The notes beneath the pieces are model-generated. The model did not search any database. It was given only the letters and a program-made list of their open reading frames with translations, and had not been told where the DNA came from. A program made the translations under genes and the position numbers. Below are positions 15,422 through 23,780 of a DNA stretch of 64,000 nucleotides, piece by piece (within the stretch, counting starts at the first letter, position 1; each line of letters starts with the position of its first letter). Source of the DNA: Micromonospora tulbaghiae (GTDB taxonomy: Bacteria > Actinomycetota > Actinomycetes > Mycobacteriales > Micromonosporaceae); assembly GCF_900091605.1 (NCBI RefSeq), contig NZ_FMCQ01000001.1, positions 877,860 to 941,859 on the forward strand, given 5' to 3'.

Positions 15422-16126
15422 GTGGTGAGCAGAGATCCGCTGGAGGAGGAGTTCCGCGAATTCGTCGCGGCCCGGTCCGGCGCACTGCTGCGCACCGCGT
15501 ACCTGCTCGCCGGTGACTGGGCCACCGCCGAGGACCTGCTCCAGACCGCCCTGACCAAGACCTACCTCGCCTGGAAGCGGCTCGGCGGGATCGACGCCAT
15601 CGAGCCGTACGCCCGCCGGGTCATGGTCAACACGTCCACCAGCTGGTGGCGGCGTCGCTGGCACGGCGAGCGCCCCACCGAGGTGCTGCCGGAGCGCGCC
15701 GGTGTCGACGAGATCGAGCAGCAACTCGACCGGGACGCGCTCTGGCGGCACCTCCAGGCGCTGCCGGCCCGGCAGCGGGCGGTGCTGGTGCTGCGCTTCT
15801 ACGAGGACATGTCCGAGGCGCAGACCGCCGCGCTGCTGGAGATCTCCCCGGGCACGGTCAAGAGCCAGACCTCCCGGGCGCTGAACACGCTGCGCCGCCG
15901 GCTCGGCTCCGAAGCGGCCCTGAGCCTGCCCGCGCCGGCCGACGCGCCCGCGGCGAACCCGTCCGCCCCGACCGCGCCCGCAGCGGCCCGCCGGTCCGTC
16001 CCGCCGGGCCGGGGCGCCGAGCCGACGGGTACCCCGGTGCGACGGCCCGCCGCCCGGGTGCCCCGACCGGTCCCACCCACGACTCCGGCGCGCCCCGCGG
16101 TCCCGATCCCGGCGGAGAGCCGATGA
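15422..16126 (+). CDS. SigE-family sigma-70 factor (ECF-like)
   Basis: A 234-residue extracytoplasmic-type sigma factor. Region 2 is FREFVAARSGALLRTAYLLAGDWATAEDLLQ through YARRVMVNTSTSWWRRR. Region 4 is the DALWRHLQALPARQRAVLVLRFYEDMSEAQTA part with the HTH AALLEISPGTVKSQTSRAL. The pattern fits the actinobacterial SigE family. Unusually, about 70 Ala/Pro-rich residues follow region 4. GTG 15422 is used because GGAG lies 6 bases ahead; ATG 15416 directly abuts that site, so it is less likely. Its stop overlaps the next start (ATGA), so it is translationally coupled to the membrane protein that follows. Confidence 0.87.
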   Translation: MVSRDPLEEEFREFVAARSGALLRTAYLLAGDWATAEDLLQTALTKTYLAWKRLGGIDAIEPYARRVMVNTSTSWWRRRWHGERPTEVLPERAGVDEIEQQLDRDALWRHLQALPARQRAVLVLRFYEDMSEAQTAALLEISPGTVKSQTSRALNTLRRRLGSEAALSLPAPADAPAANPSAPTAPAAARRSVPPGRGAEPTGTPVRRPAARVPRPVPPTTPARPAVPIPAESR

Positions 16127-17400
16127 GCGGCACCGGGCACCACTGCGACAACCGGACGGGCAGCCCGGAGCGTCCATTCCCCGTGAGCGACGACGAGCTG
16201 GAGCGGGCGCTGCGGGAGACCCTGACCCGCCGCGTCGCGACGTCCCGCCCGCTGCCCGCGGACCCGGCCGGCGAGATCCTGCGCCGGGCGCGGCGCAGGG
16301 GCCGGCGACGTACGCTCACCGGCCTGGCCCTGGCCGGGGTCGCCACCGTGTTCATCACGACCGGGGTGGCGCAGTTCAGCGCGTCCGGCGTCGACGGCGG
16401 CACGCCCACTGTGGTGCTCGGCGACCCGCCCGTCCTCTTCCCGTCCCCGGAGCCCTCCGGGCCGTCCTCGATCACCCGTTTCGGGCCGGTCCGCACCGAA
16501 CTCGACCTGCTCGTCGGTGACCGGCTGGACACCAGCGGCGGCGAACGGCGACAGCTGCCCGGTGTGAGCGGCGTCGAACGGGCCCAGCGGATCCACGACC
16601 AGGAGGGCTGGCTGCTCACCTCGGCGGCCACCGTCGCCGGCCGTACCCTCTGGTGGGCGCCGGTCGGTGGCGCCGCGCCGCAGGTCATGCTCGCCGCCGC
16701 GGACGCGGTCGCGGTCTCCGCGGACGGCCGCCAGGTGGCCTGGCGGGACGGCCCCGACGTGATCGCCGCCGGTGTGGTCGCCGGCCAGCTCATCGCGCCG
16801 GTCCGGACCGCCGCGCCGGACGGCGCCGTGCCGGTCGGCTTCGCCGGCGACTCCGTGCTGATCCAGCACTCCGGCGACGGCGGGATGAGCGTCTGGGACC
16901 GCGCGCTGGGCGGGCAGCCGGGCCCGGTGAACCCGGACGTACGCGCGGTCTACGGCACCCGCCCCGACGGCCGGGTGGTCGCGCTGGTCGCCGCCGGCCG
17001 GGATCAGCAGCGCTGCCTGGCCCTGCTCGACCCGGCCCGCGACCTCGCCCCGGTGCGTACCGGGTGCGGCCTGAAGCTGGCCACCGACGGACTCGGCGCC
17101 GTCTCCTCCGACGGCCGGTGGCTGCTCGCGAACGGCACCTCGCGCACCGCCCTCCTGGTGGACCTGGCCGACCCGGCCAGCCCGGTCACCCACCCGGCCG
17201 GCCCGGTGCTGGCCGCCGGCGTGGCCTGGACCCGGGGCGGCGTGGCGCTGCACGTGGACGCGAGCGGCGGGCTGGTCCGGGTCAAGCCCGAGCGGGTGCT
17301 GGCCGGTGACCGGCCCACGGCCTCGAAGGTCGAAGGGCTGGCGCCGGAGGACCACCCGGTGGTGGTGGCCGACGTCCCCACGGTGCCCGACGGGGCGTAG
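16123..17400 (+). CDS. Membrane protein coupled to the sigma factor (anti-sigma-like)
   Basis: A 425-residue protein. A cytoplasmic N-terminus of about 60 residues (DDELERALRETLTRRVATSRPLP, LRRARRRGRRR) is followed by one membrane helix (about 67-85) and a large external domain that looks like a WD40/beta-propeller (SADGRQVAWRDG, TRPDGRVVALVA and similar repeats). Its start overlaps the sigma factor stop by ATGA. This arrangement and topology are those of membrane sensor/anti-sigma proteins, but no zinc anti-sigma motif (HxxxCxxC) is present, so control of the sigma factor is inference. Confidence 0.7.
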   Translation: MSGTGHHCDNRTGSPERPFPVSDDELERALRETLTRRVATSRPLPADPAGEILRRARRRGRRRTLTGLALAGVATVFITTGVAQFSASGVDGGTPTVVLGDPPVLFPSPEPSGPSSITRFGPVRTELDLLVGDRLDTSGGERRQLPGVSGVERAQRIHDQEGWLLTSAATVAGRTLWWAPVGGAAPQVMLAAADAVAVSADGRQVAWRDGPDVIAAGVVAGQLIAPVRTAAPDGAVPVGFAGDSVLIQHSGDGGMSVWDRALGGQPGPVNPDVRAVYGTRPDGRVVALVAAGRDQQRCLALLDPARDLAPVRTGCGLKLATDGLGAVSSDGRWLLANGTSRTALLVDLADPASPVTHPAGPVLAAGVAWTRGGVALHVDASGGLVRVKPERVLAGDRPTASKVEGLAPEDHPVVVADVPTVPDGA

Positions 17401-17410
17401 CGTCGGGCGG

Positions 17411-18277
17411 GTGAGCGTCCCCGCCCGCATCGACCTGCACACCCACTCCACCGCCAGCGACGGCACCCTGACGCCCGCCGAACTGGTCCGGGCCGCCGCC
17501 GACGCGGGGCTCGACGTGGTGGCACTCACCGACCACGACACCACCGCGGGGTGGGCGCCGGCCGTCGCCGCCCTGCCGCCCGGCCTCACCCTGATCCGCG
17601 GCGCGGAGATCTCGTGCCGCTGGTTCGGCGCCGAACCGGCGATCCCGCTGCACCTGCTCGCCTACCTGTTCGACCCGGCCGAGCCGCACCTGGCCGCGGA
17701 GCTGGCCCGGGTCCGCCGGGCCCGCGAGGAACGCGGCGAGCGCATCGTCCGGCTGCTCCAGGCCGACGGCATCCCGGTGAGCTGGACGGAGATCCTGACC
17801 GGCGCGGGCGGCGGCACCGTCGGCCGCCCGCACATCGCGCAGGCGCTGATCCGCGCCGGTCTGGTCGCCACCACCACCGAGGCGTTCGGACCGGACTGGC
17901 TCGGCGATCGGTACCGGCTGCCGAAGGACGACATCGAGGTGTTCCAGGCGGTGGCGCTGGTGCGGGCGGCAGGCGGCGTGCCCGTCTTCGCCCACCCGAA
18001 GGCCAGCCGGCGCGGCCGGATCGTGCCGGACGAGCTGATCGCGGACCTGGCGGCGGCCGGCCTGGCCGGGCTGGAGGCCGACCACGAGGACCACGACCCG
18101 GCCGAGCGGGAGCACGTCCGCGGGCTCGCCGCCGACCTGGGACTGCTGGTCACCGGCTCGTCCGACTTCCACGGCACGCACAAGACCGTGCGGCTCGGCG
18201 CGTACACCACCGGGCCCGAGGCGTACGAGCGGATCGTCGCGCTGGCCCGCGGGGTGACCCCCGTCGCTTCAGGCTGA
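17411..18277 (+). CDS. PHP-domain phosphoesterase
   Basis: A 288-residue protein with the metal-binding residues of a PHP domain in order: IDLHTHSTASDG, ALTDHDTTAGW, RGAEISCRWF, GRPHIAQAL, VFAHPKAS and SSDFHGTHK. This set matches the stand-alone family that includes 3-prime,5-prime-nucleotide bisphosphate phosphatase (RNase AM/YciV). Such enzymes hydrolyse phosphate esters with two or three metal ions. The GTG at 17411 follows the upstream stop by 10 bases, so it may be the end of the sigma-factor transcript. Confidence 0.85.
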   Translation: MSVPARIDLHTHSTASDGTLTPAELVRAAADAGLDVVALTDHDTTAGWAPAVAALPPGLTLIRGAEISCRWFGAEPAIPLHLLAYLFDPAEPHLAAELARVRRAREERGERIVRLLQADGIPVSWTEILTGAGGGTVGRPHIAQALIRAGLVATTTEAFGPDWLGDRYRLPKDDIEVFQAVALVRAAGGVPVFAHPKASRRGRIVPDELIADLAAAGLAGLEADHEDHDPAEREHVRGLAADLGLLVTGSSDFHGTHKTVRLGAYTTGPEAYERIVALARGVTPVASG

Positions 18278-18308
18278 AGCGCTCCGACGGCACGGCTACC
18301 GTGTGCGC

Positions 18309-18923
18309 GTGGATCTCAAGCTCTTCGGCGAGGTCTTCGTGACCCTGCTGGTGATCGTCGACCCGCCCGGAATGATGCCCATCTTCCTCGCGCTGACCGG
18401 GCCGCTGCCCGCACGCGACCGGAACCGGGCCGCCTGGCAGGCCGTGGCGCTGGCGCTCGGGGTCATCGTGATCTTCGCGGTGGCGGGGCAGACGATCCTG
18501 GCGTACCTGCACGTCGACCTGCCCGCCCTCCAGGCGGCGGGCGGCCTGCTGCTGATCCTGGTCGCGCTGGAGCTGCTGACCGGCAAGGCGGACGACCCGA
18601 GCCAGCAGGTCACCTCGAACATCGCACTGGTGCCGCTCGGCACCCCGCTGCTGGCCGGGCCGGGCGCCATCGTGGCGACCATGCTGTTCGTGCAGCAGGC
18701 CGGCGGTCCCGTCGACTACCTCGCCATCGGGCTGGCCATCGTCGCGGTGATGGTGACCGTCTGGGTGGTGCTGCGCTTCTCCGGCGGGATCGTCAAGGTG
18801 CTGCGCCCCGGCGGCATCGAGGTGCTGACCCGGATCGCCGGCCTGCTGCTGGCCGCCATCGCCGTGCAGCTCATCGCCGACGCGATCGCCGCGTTCGTGA
18901 CCCAGTACCTCAACAACGCCTGA
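18309..18923 (+). CDS. MarC-family integral membrane protein
   Basis: A 204-residue protein with six hydrophobic segments. It starts MDLKLFGEVFVTLLVIVDPPGMMPIF, has VPLGTPLLAGPGAI in the middle and RIAGLLLAAIAVQLIADAI at the end, the paired repeats of the MarC/UPF0056 family. The family resembles transporters; despite the name it is not linked to drug resistance and its substrate is unknown. GTG 18309 matches the family start; GTG 18303 is also in frame. It lies 31 bases after the PHP gene. Confidence 0.88.
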   Translation: MDLKLFGEVFVTLLVIVDPPGMMPIFLALTGPLPARDRNRAAWQAVALALGVIVIFAVAGQTILAYLHVDLPALQAAGGLLLILVALELLTGKADDPSQQVTSNIALVPLGTPLLAGPGAIVATMLFVQQAGGPVDYLAIGLAIVAVMVTVWVVLRFSGGIVKVLRPGGIEVLTRIAGLLLAAIAVQLIADAIAAFVTQYLNNA

Positions 18924-18965
18924 GCGCTTCCTCCGCTGTCGTACCGGGGTGGCAGGATCTCAGGG

Positions 18966-19886
18966 GTGCGACGACCGTCAGCAGCCGGCCCCACCGGCTC
19001 CCGGGCTCCCCGACCCCGCGCCGAGCAGGCCGAGCAGCTCGGGTTCGAGGGCATGCCGGAACGCCTGTTCGTCTGCACCCCGAGTAAACTCGGCGCGTAC
19101 GCGGACTGCCCCCGCCGCTACCGCTACGCCTACGTGGACCGGCCCGCGCCGCCGAAGGGCCCGCCGTGGGCGCACAACTCGCTCGGCGCGAGCGTCCACA
19201 CCGCGCTGAAGAACTGGTACGCGCTGGCCCTCGACCGCCGCCGCCCCGAGGTGCTCGGCACGCTGCTCAAGGGCACCTGGGTCCGCGAGGGCTACCGCGA
19301 CGACGAGCAGGAGCGTGACGCGTTCCGGCGCGCGCTGACCTGGCTGGAGAGCTACGTGGCGGGCCTCGACCCGGCCGACGAGCCGGTCGGCGTGGAGCGG
19401 GTCGTCGCGGTCAAGACCGCTGTGCTCGCGTTCAACGGCCGCACCGACCGGATCGACTCGCGCCCCGGCCCGGACGGGCGGCCCGAGCTGGTCATCGTCG
19501 ACTACAAGACCGGCCGCACCGGGCTCGACGCCGACGACGCGCGCGGCTCGCAGGCGCTCGCGCTCTACGCGTACGCGGCCGAGCGGGTGTTCCGCAAGCC
19601 GTGCCGCCGGGTCGAGCTGCACCACCTGCCCACCGGCACTGTCGCCGCCCACGAGCACACGCCGGAGTCCCTGCACCGGCAGCTCACCCGCGCGGAGGAC
19701 ACCGCCCGCGACATCATGGCCGCCGAGCGCGCGGTGGCCGACGGCATCGACCCCGACGCGGCGTTCCCCACCGAGCCGGGTCCGCGGTGCGGCTGGTGCG
19801 ACTACCGGCGTACCTGCCCGACCGGCGCGCAGACCCCGGGCAAGGAGCCCTGGTCCGCCGTCGAGCGGTTCGCCGAGCCGCAGTGA
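18966..19886 (+). CDS. RecB-family PD-(D/E)XK exonuclease with Fe-S cysteines
   Basis: A 306-residue Cas4/RecB-like nuclease. Seen: TPSKLGAYADCPRRYRYAY with the first cysteine, the catalytic NGRTDRID and VIVDYKTGRTG (D and D-x-K), a QALALYAYAAERVF helix, and three cysteines in RCGWCDYRRTC near the C-terminus. The 1+3 cysteine pattern is that of AddB/Cas4-type [4Fe-4S] nucleases. It likely acts in DNA repair or recombination; there are no CRISPR genes around. The GTG at 18966 follows CAGGGG. Its stop faces the MpaB-like gene 13 bases away. Confidence 0.85.
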   Translation: MRRPSAAGPTGSRAPRPRAEQAEQLGFEGMPERLFVCTPSKLGAYADCPRRYRYAYVDRPAPPKGPPWAHNSLGASVHTALKNWYALALDRRRPEVLGTLLKGTWVREGYRDDEQERDAFRRALTWLESYVAGLDPADEPVGVERVVAVKTAVLAFNGRTDRIDSRPGPDGRPELVIVDYKTGRTGLDADDARGSQALALYAYAAERVFRKPCRRVELHHLPTGTVAAHEHTPESLHRQLTRAEDTARDIMAAERAVADGIDPDAAFPTEPGPRCGWCDYRRTCPTGAQTPGKEPWSAVERFAEPQ

Positions 19887-19899
19887 GTGCGCGGCGCCG

Positions 19900-20751
19900 T
19901 CACGCCGCGGTCAGGCGGGCGGCGCGTTCCTTGGCGGCCTGCTGCAACGGGCCCTCCCGGTAGCGCCGGGGCACCGCCGCCAGCGCCAGTCGCAGCGCCC
20001 GCGCGCTCAGGTCCGCCGACAGCGCGGTGGTGGGCAGGCCCAGCCCGCCGTAGAGCCGCAACGCCCACGGCGGCAGCATCCCCAGCGCGGTGGCCGCGAT
20101 CCCCAGGTACGCCCAGCGCGGCGGCCCCAGGTTCAGGCCGACCCGCGCCGGCAGGCTGACCTTCCACGGGATCGGCGGCGCGGTCAGGAACAACGCGGTC
20201 TCGGCCGCCTCCCGGGTCATCCGCAGCTGCGGGCGTACGTCCCGGTAGTAGTCAGCCACCTCGGCGGCGGTGCCCGGTACGTCGTCCGGGTCCAGCCCGA
20301 CCAGGGCCGCCGACCGGCGTTGCTCGGTGTAGTAGCCGTCCACCTCGTCGTCGGTGAGCGCCAGACCGGCACGCCGGGCGGTGCTGACGAACGACTCGAC
20401 CTCGGTGACGTGCACCCAGCGCAGCAGCTCCGGAGCGTCGACGCGGAACTCCTCACCGGTGAACGGGTCGGTGGCGCGCATCCGGGCGTGCCGCGTACGC
20501 AGCCGTCGCCCGGCCGCCTCCGCCTCGGCGGTGGTGCCGTAGATCGTCGTCCCCACGTAGTTCGCCGTGCGGACCAGCCGCCCCCAGGCGTCGGTGCGGT
20601 AGTTGCTGTTCTGCGCGACGCCGGCCATCGCGCGCGGGTGCAGCGCCTGGAGGTAGAGCGAGCGCAGGCCGGCGACGATCAGGATCGGTTCCTCGTGCAC
20701 CTTCCACGTGACCGATCCCGGACCGAAGAGGCCGAGATCTTCGGTGTCCAC
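19900..20751 (-). CDS. MpaB-family (DUF2236) oxygenase-like protein
   Basis: A 283-residue protein with the DUF2236 signature: GSVTWKVHEEPILIVAGLRSLYLQALHPRAMAGV near the N-terminus, RLVRTANYVGTTIYGT, and WVHVTEVESFV. The family includes the haem-containing latex-clearing protein Lcp and the fungal MpaB oxygenase. The histidines in LHPRAM and WVHVTE are candidates for the cofactor site. The real substrate is unknown. GTG 20751 has no clear ribosome-binding site. Confidence 0.8.
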   Translation of the reverse strand: MDTEDLGLFGPGSVTWKVHEEPILIVAGLRSLYLQALHPRAMAGVAQNSNYRTDAWGRLVRTANYVGTTIYGTTAEAEAAGRRLRTRHARMRATDPFTGEEFRVDAPELLRWVHVTEVESFVSTARRAGLALTDDEVDGYYTEQRRSAALVGLDPDDVPGTAAEVADYYRDVRPQLRMTREAAETALFLTAPPIPWKVSLPARVGLNLGPPRWAYLGIAATALGMLPPWALRLYGGLGLPTTALSADLSARALRLALAAVPRRYREGPLQQAAKERAARLTAA

Positions 20752-20831
20752 CGATCAAGAGTGCCACGCGCCGTCGCCGGGCGTCCTCGGTGCGGCCGTC
20801 AGTCGTGGGTGCGGCCGTCCTCGGCCGGCGG

Positions 20832-21260
20832 TCAGTCGTCGGCGGAGCGCCGGGACCGGCAGGCCGGGCAGAGGCCCCAGAAGGTCACTTCCGCCTCGTC
20901 CAGCTCGAAGCCGTGCGCCACGTTCGGGTCCAGGCAGGGGGCGCTGCCGACCGCGCAGTCCACGTCGGCGATCTCACCGCAGCCCCGGCACACCACGTGG
21001 TGGTGGTTGTCGCCGACCCGCGCCTCGTACCGCGCGGGACTGCCGGCCGGCTCGATCCGGCGGGACAGCCCGGCCCGGGACAGGGCGCCGAGCACGTCGT
21101 AGACGGCCTGGGTGGAGACCGAGTCGATCCGCTGGCGGACCCGCCGGGTGATCTCGTCGACCTCCAGGTGACCGCCGGCGGAGAGCACGTCCAGCACGGC
21201 GAGACGCGGCCGGGTGACCCGTAGGCCCCTCGACCGGAGCAGCTCCTCACCTGTGGACAT
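20832..21260 (-). CDS. Fur-family regulator, FurA/PerR-like
   Basis: A 142-residue ferric-uptake-type repressor. The winged helix spans RSRGLRVTRPRLAVLDVL to VYDVLGALSRAGL. The metal sites follow: GDNHHHVVCRGCGEIADVDC, and WGLCPACRS with the second CxxC, which bind structural zinc. The run HHHVVCRGCGEIADVDCAVG is close to mycobacterial FurA, a redox-responsive repressor of catalase-peroxidase. No katG lies beside it here. It is divergent from the DUF2231 gene at 21422, with a 30-bp palindrome between them that could be its operator. ATG 21260 lacks a strong ribosome-binding site. Confidence 0.87.
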   Translation of the reverse strand: MSTGEELLRSRGLRVTRPRLAVLDVLSAGGHLEVDEITRRVRQRIDSVSTQAVYDVLGALSRAGLSRRIEPAGSPARYEARVGDNHHHVVCRGCGEIADVDCAVGSAPCLDPNVAHGFELDEAEVTFWGLCPACRSRRSADD

Positions 21261-21304
21261 GGATCCATGACAGCACGGGGCAGGCGGGCCGACAAGCGAG
21301 CGTT

Positions 21305-21334
21305 GTTCACCCGTGGCCGGGGCCACAGGTGAAC
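21305..21334. promoter_or_regulatory. 30-bp palindrome between divergent fur and DUF2231 genes
   Basis: Arms GTTCACCcGTGGCC and GGCCACaGGTGAAC (13 of 14 positions complementary) are separated by GG. It lies 45 bases from the fur start and 88 from the DUF2231 start, where an operator for both divergent promoters would be. As RNA it would also be a strong hairpin on either strand. It is GC-rich, unlike a typical Fur box. Confidence 0.5.
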
Positions 21335-21421
21335 CGGTGCCGCCGCGCTCGCGTGTATCGAGACAGACGGCGTCACGCCGTACGCTGAGCGCGCCAAACC
21401 ACCCACTCGCCGGAGGTGTCG

Positions 21422-21904
21422 GTGTTCAGGGAAATCAACGGTCTGCCGGTCCATGTGCTCGTCATCCACGCGGCGGTGGTGCTGGTACCGCTGCTGGCAC
21501 TGCTCGCCGTCGGGTACGGGCTGCTGCCCCGCTGGCGGCACCGCCTCGACTGGGCGGTCGCGGCGCTCGCCGTGGTCACCCCGATCGTCGCCTGGGTGGC
21601 GACCGAATCAGGCGAGGAGCTGGAGGAGGCCCTGCGCGCGAAGGGTTACCCGCCGGACCGGCTCCAGCAGATCAGCGAGCACGCCGAGTACGGCGACACG
21701 CTGTTCTGGTTCGCGCTCGGGCTCGGCGTCGCCGCGCTGCTGCTCGTGCTGTCGACCAGCCGCCTCGTCGCCGGCCGGAACCTGCCCCGCTGGCTCCCCG
21801 TGGCGCTCACCGTCGTGGTGGCGGTGCTCGCGGTCTTCGCGCTCGTGTACGTCTACTGGACCGGTGACAGCGGCGCCAAGATGGTCTGGGACGGCGTCGT
21901 CTGA
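21422..21904 (+). CDS. DUF2231 membrane protein
   Basis: A 160-residue protein with four hydrophobic segments, starting MFREINGLPVHVLVIHAAVVLVPL and including the short amphipathic region EELEEALRAKGYPPDRLQQISEHAEYGDTL. The paired His residues in the first and middle segments are typical of DUF2231 proteins, which are thought to be haem- or metal-linked membrane proteins. GTG 21422 is chosen because GGAGG ends 5 bases ahead; GTG 21416 overlaps that site. Confidence 0.8.
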   Translation: MFREINGLPVHVLVIHAAVVLVPLLALLAVGYGLLPRWRHRLDWAVAALAVVTPIVAWVATESGEELEEALRAKGYPPDRLQQISEHAEYGDTLFWFALGLGVAALLLVLSTSRLVAGRNLPRWLPVALTVVVAVLAVFALVYVYWTGDSGAKMVWDGVV

Positions 21905-21914
21905 CCGGCGCGGG

Positions 21915-22601
21915 TCAGAACAGCACCCGCGAGCACAGCAGGCAGGTGAGCAGGACCAGCACCACGGCGACGGCTGCCCCGATGCCGTAGGTGAGCCGCT
22001 GCGCGCGCTGCTCCGCCTGGTCCATCGCGGCCATGTCCTGCGGCGGCAGCCGGCGGGGCGGTGACGGCTGCACGTGTACCGGTGGCCGCCAGCCGGGTGG
22101 CGGAGGCGTGCTCGGCGGCGGTCCCGCGTACCCCGAGGGAGGTGGGCCACCTCCGGGCGGCCCACCTCCGGGCGGGCCCGGCCACGCGCCACCGGCCACC
22201 GTCCAGCCGCCTGCCGCCTCCGGCCGGGCCCACGGGCTCTCGGTGGCCGCCTCACGTGACCACGGGCTGGCGTTCCCGGCCGCCTCCGGCGTGTGCGCCG
22301 CTCCGGACGCCTCCGGCGTCTCCGCTGTTCCGGCGGCTCCGGCGGTGTCGCTCCTGTCAGTGACGGCTGGGTCTGCTGCCGGGATGCTCTGCTCGGGCTG
22401 CCCGGCGGTCACGGCCGGCTGCTCGGTACGGTCCGGGTCATGGCCCCCGCCGGGGGCACCGAGCCGGAAGCCAGGACCGGCCGGGCGGGCGCCCGCGCCG
22501 TCCCTGGGGACCGCCGTGGAGGCGTTCTCCCCGGCTGTGGCCGGTTGCTCCGGGCGTCGCCAGGTCTCGTCGTCGGGGCTGCCACCGCTCGGCGTCGTCA
22601 C
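21915..22601 (-). CDS. Proline-rich protein with C-terminal membrane anchor
   Basis: A 228-residue low-complexity protein, rich in Ala, Glu, Pro and Gly and with repeated GGGPPGGGPPPSG-like runs, ending in one hydrophobic helix (YGIGAAVAVVLVLLTCLL). It is a tail-anchored topology. No domain is recognised. The start is uncertain: GTG 22601 (VTTPSGGSPDD) is used; the frame stays open to 22811, but those codons overlap the promoter of the small gene at 22787. Confidence 0.5.
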   Translation of the reverse strand: MTTPSGGSPDDETWRRPEQPATAGENASTAVPRDGAGARPAGPGFRLGAPGGGHDPDRTEQPAVTAGQPEQSIPAADPAVTDRSDTAGAAGTAETPEASGAAHTPEAAGNASPWSREAATESPWARPEAAGGWTVAGGAWPGPPGGGPPGGGPPPSGYAGPPPSTPPPPGWRPPVHVQPSPPRRLPPQDMAAMDQAEQRAQRLTYGIGAAVAVVLVLLTCLLCSRVLF

Positions 22602-22786
22602 GCCGTCCGACGCTACCAACGCCCCGGCCGGTCGGCCGCCCGACGCGTCGATCACCGCCACCCCGGCCCTCGCGCCCGGTGGGTGGCGTTCCGACGGCTC
22701 CCGGCCCGGTACGGCCGGGGCTCGGGACGATCCGGCCGGTCCCGGGGATCCAGCCGGTGGCTCGTTCGGCGGTATCGTTGCTGCTC

Positions 22787-22963
22787 GTGACCGATCCCGC
22801 CATCCGGGCACCGCGCGGCGACGACGACCGCGTGGTCGACCTCAGCGACGACTTCGTGGTGCTGCCCGAACAGACCAGCGACGACACCGACCGCGGCTGG
22901 GGCGAGCGCCCGGGCGGCAACGACGACTGGCTGCTCGCCGAGCGCCCCCCGCACTGGGGCTGA
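22787..22963 (+). CDS. 58-residue acidic conserved small protein
   Basis: A short gene beginning VTDPAIRAPRGDDDRVVDL and continuing DDFVVLPEQTSDDTDRGWGE. The acidic composition and absence of hydrophobic segments suggest a soluble, partly disordered protein. Its codon use is like neighbouring genes, and I recall near-identical small proteins in related actinobacteria. It is divergent from the gene at 21915-22601. The function is unknown. Confidence 0.6.
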   Translation: MTDPAIRAPRGDDDRVVDLSDDFVVLPEQTSDDTDRGWGERPGGNDDWLLAERPPHWG

Positions 22964-22997
22964 TCGGCGCCGCCCCGCGGCTGACGCCGGGCTCACG

Positions 22998-23474
22998 TCA
23001 GCCGCGTACCACCACGGCGAAGCGACTGCCCTCCGGCAACCCGACCGCCCGCCGGGCCTGCTCCGGCGGCAGCGCCAGGTAGAGCGCCGAGGAACCGTCG
23101 ACCGCTCCGGTGGCGCCGACCACGTCGAGCACCAACGCTCGCGGAGCCAGCAGCGTCGGGTCGGGCGAACCGCCGGCCGGCACGACGAGCAGGTCGACGC
23201 GGGCACCCGGGCGCAGCACCGCGAGGGCGGCCGGCTCGGCCAGCCGGATCGGTACGCCCACCGCACCGGCCGGCAGCGCGCGGATGCCGCCGGACGGCGA
23301 CGCCGTCGCCGAGGCGGACGGCAAGGCGCGAGGTGGCGGGCAGGACGGCGGCGTCTGGAGCACCGCCGCGGCCAGGCCCAGCAGCACCGCGACGAGCGTC
23401 ACCCGCAGCAGCGTCCGGCGCCGGGGCAGCCCGCGCCAGTGGACCGGACGCAACGTCGCCTCGCCATCCGTCAC
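22998..23474 (-). CDS. SAF/CpaB-like membrane-anchored protein
   Basis: A 158-residue protein with an N-terminal membrane segment (LLRVTLVAVLLGLAAAVL) and an external part. The external part contains GAVGVPIRLAEPAALAVLRPGARVDLLVVPAG and LYLALPPEQARRAVGLP, which resemble the RcpC/SAF region of CpaB pilus-assembly proteins. Genes of this type are often found next to fmdB in actinobacteria, as here. GTG 23474 has GGGAGG 6 bases ahead. No other pilus genes are nearby, so a pilus role is not supported. Confidence 0.6.
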   Translation of the reverse strand: MTDGEATLRPVHWRGLPRRRTLLRVTLVAVLLGLAAAVLQTPPSCPPPRALPSASATASPSGGIRALPAGAVGVPIRLAEPAALAVLRPGARVDLLVVPAGGSPDPTLLAPRALVLDVVGATGAVDGSSALYLALPPEQARRAVGLPEGSRFAVVVRG

Positions 23475-23730
23475 CGCTGCCTCCCGCCGCCGGCCGACCG
23501 TCCGACGCAGGCTAGGCCCGCCCTGACGCCGTTCGCCGCCCCGCAGCTCGCGCCTGTGGATAACCCGCCGTCCTGTGGACAACCGATCCGTGCGGGGGCG
23601 TCGCGGTGAAGAACGGGCAAGCCGGGAACGCCCGCCCGCTACCTGCGCCCCGCAACGGGCAACCAGCAACGCGGCTGTCCTTGAGTGGGCGGCGACAGCG
23701 AAAGTGGCCGCCCGAGCGGCGGCAGCGAAA

Positions 23731-23760
23731 CGTGGCCGCCCCCGAGCGGGGACGGCCACG
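23731..23760 (-). terminator. Terminator hairpin after fmdB-like gene
   Basis: The near-perfect stem CGTGGCCGcCCCC / GGGGaCGGCCACG around GAGC lies 20 bases beyond the stop of the zinc-ribbon gene. A similar imperfect block (agtggccgcccgagcggcgg) lies just beside it at 23704, so the hairpin may have arisen by a local duplication. The rest of the 306-base gap (23475-23780) holds nothing else I can support. Confidence 0.65.
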
Positions 23761-23780
23761 TGTCGCGCGAGAAGGCTGCC

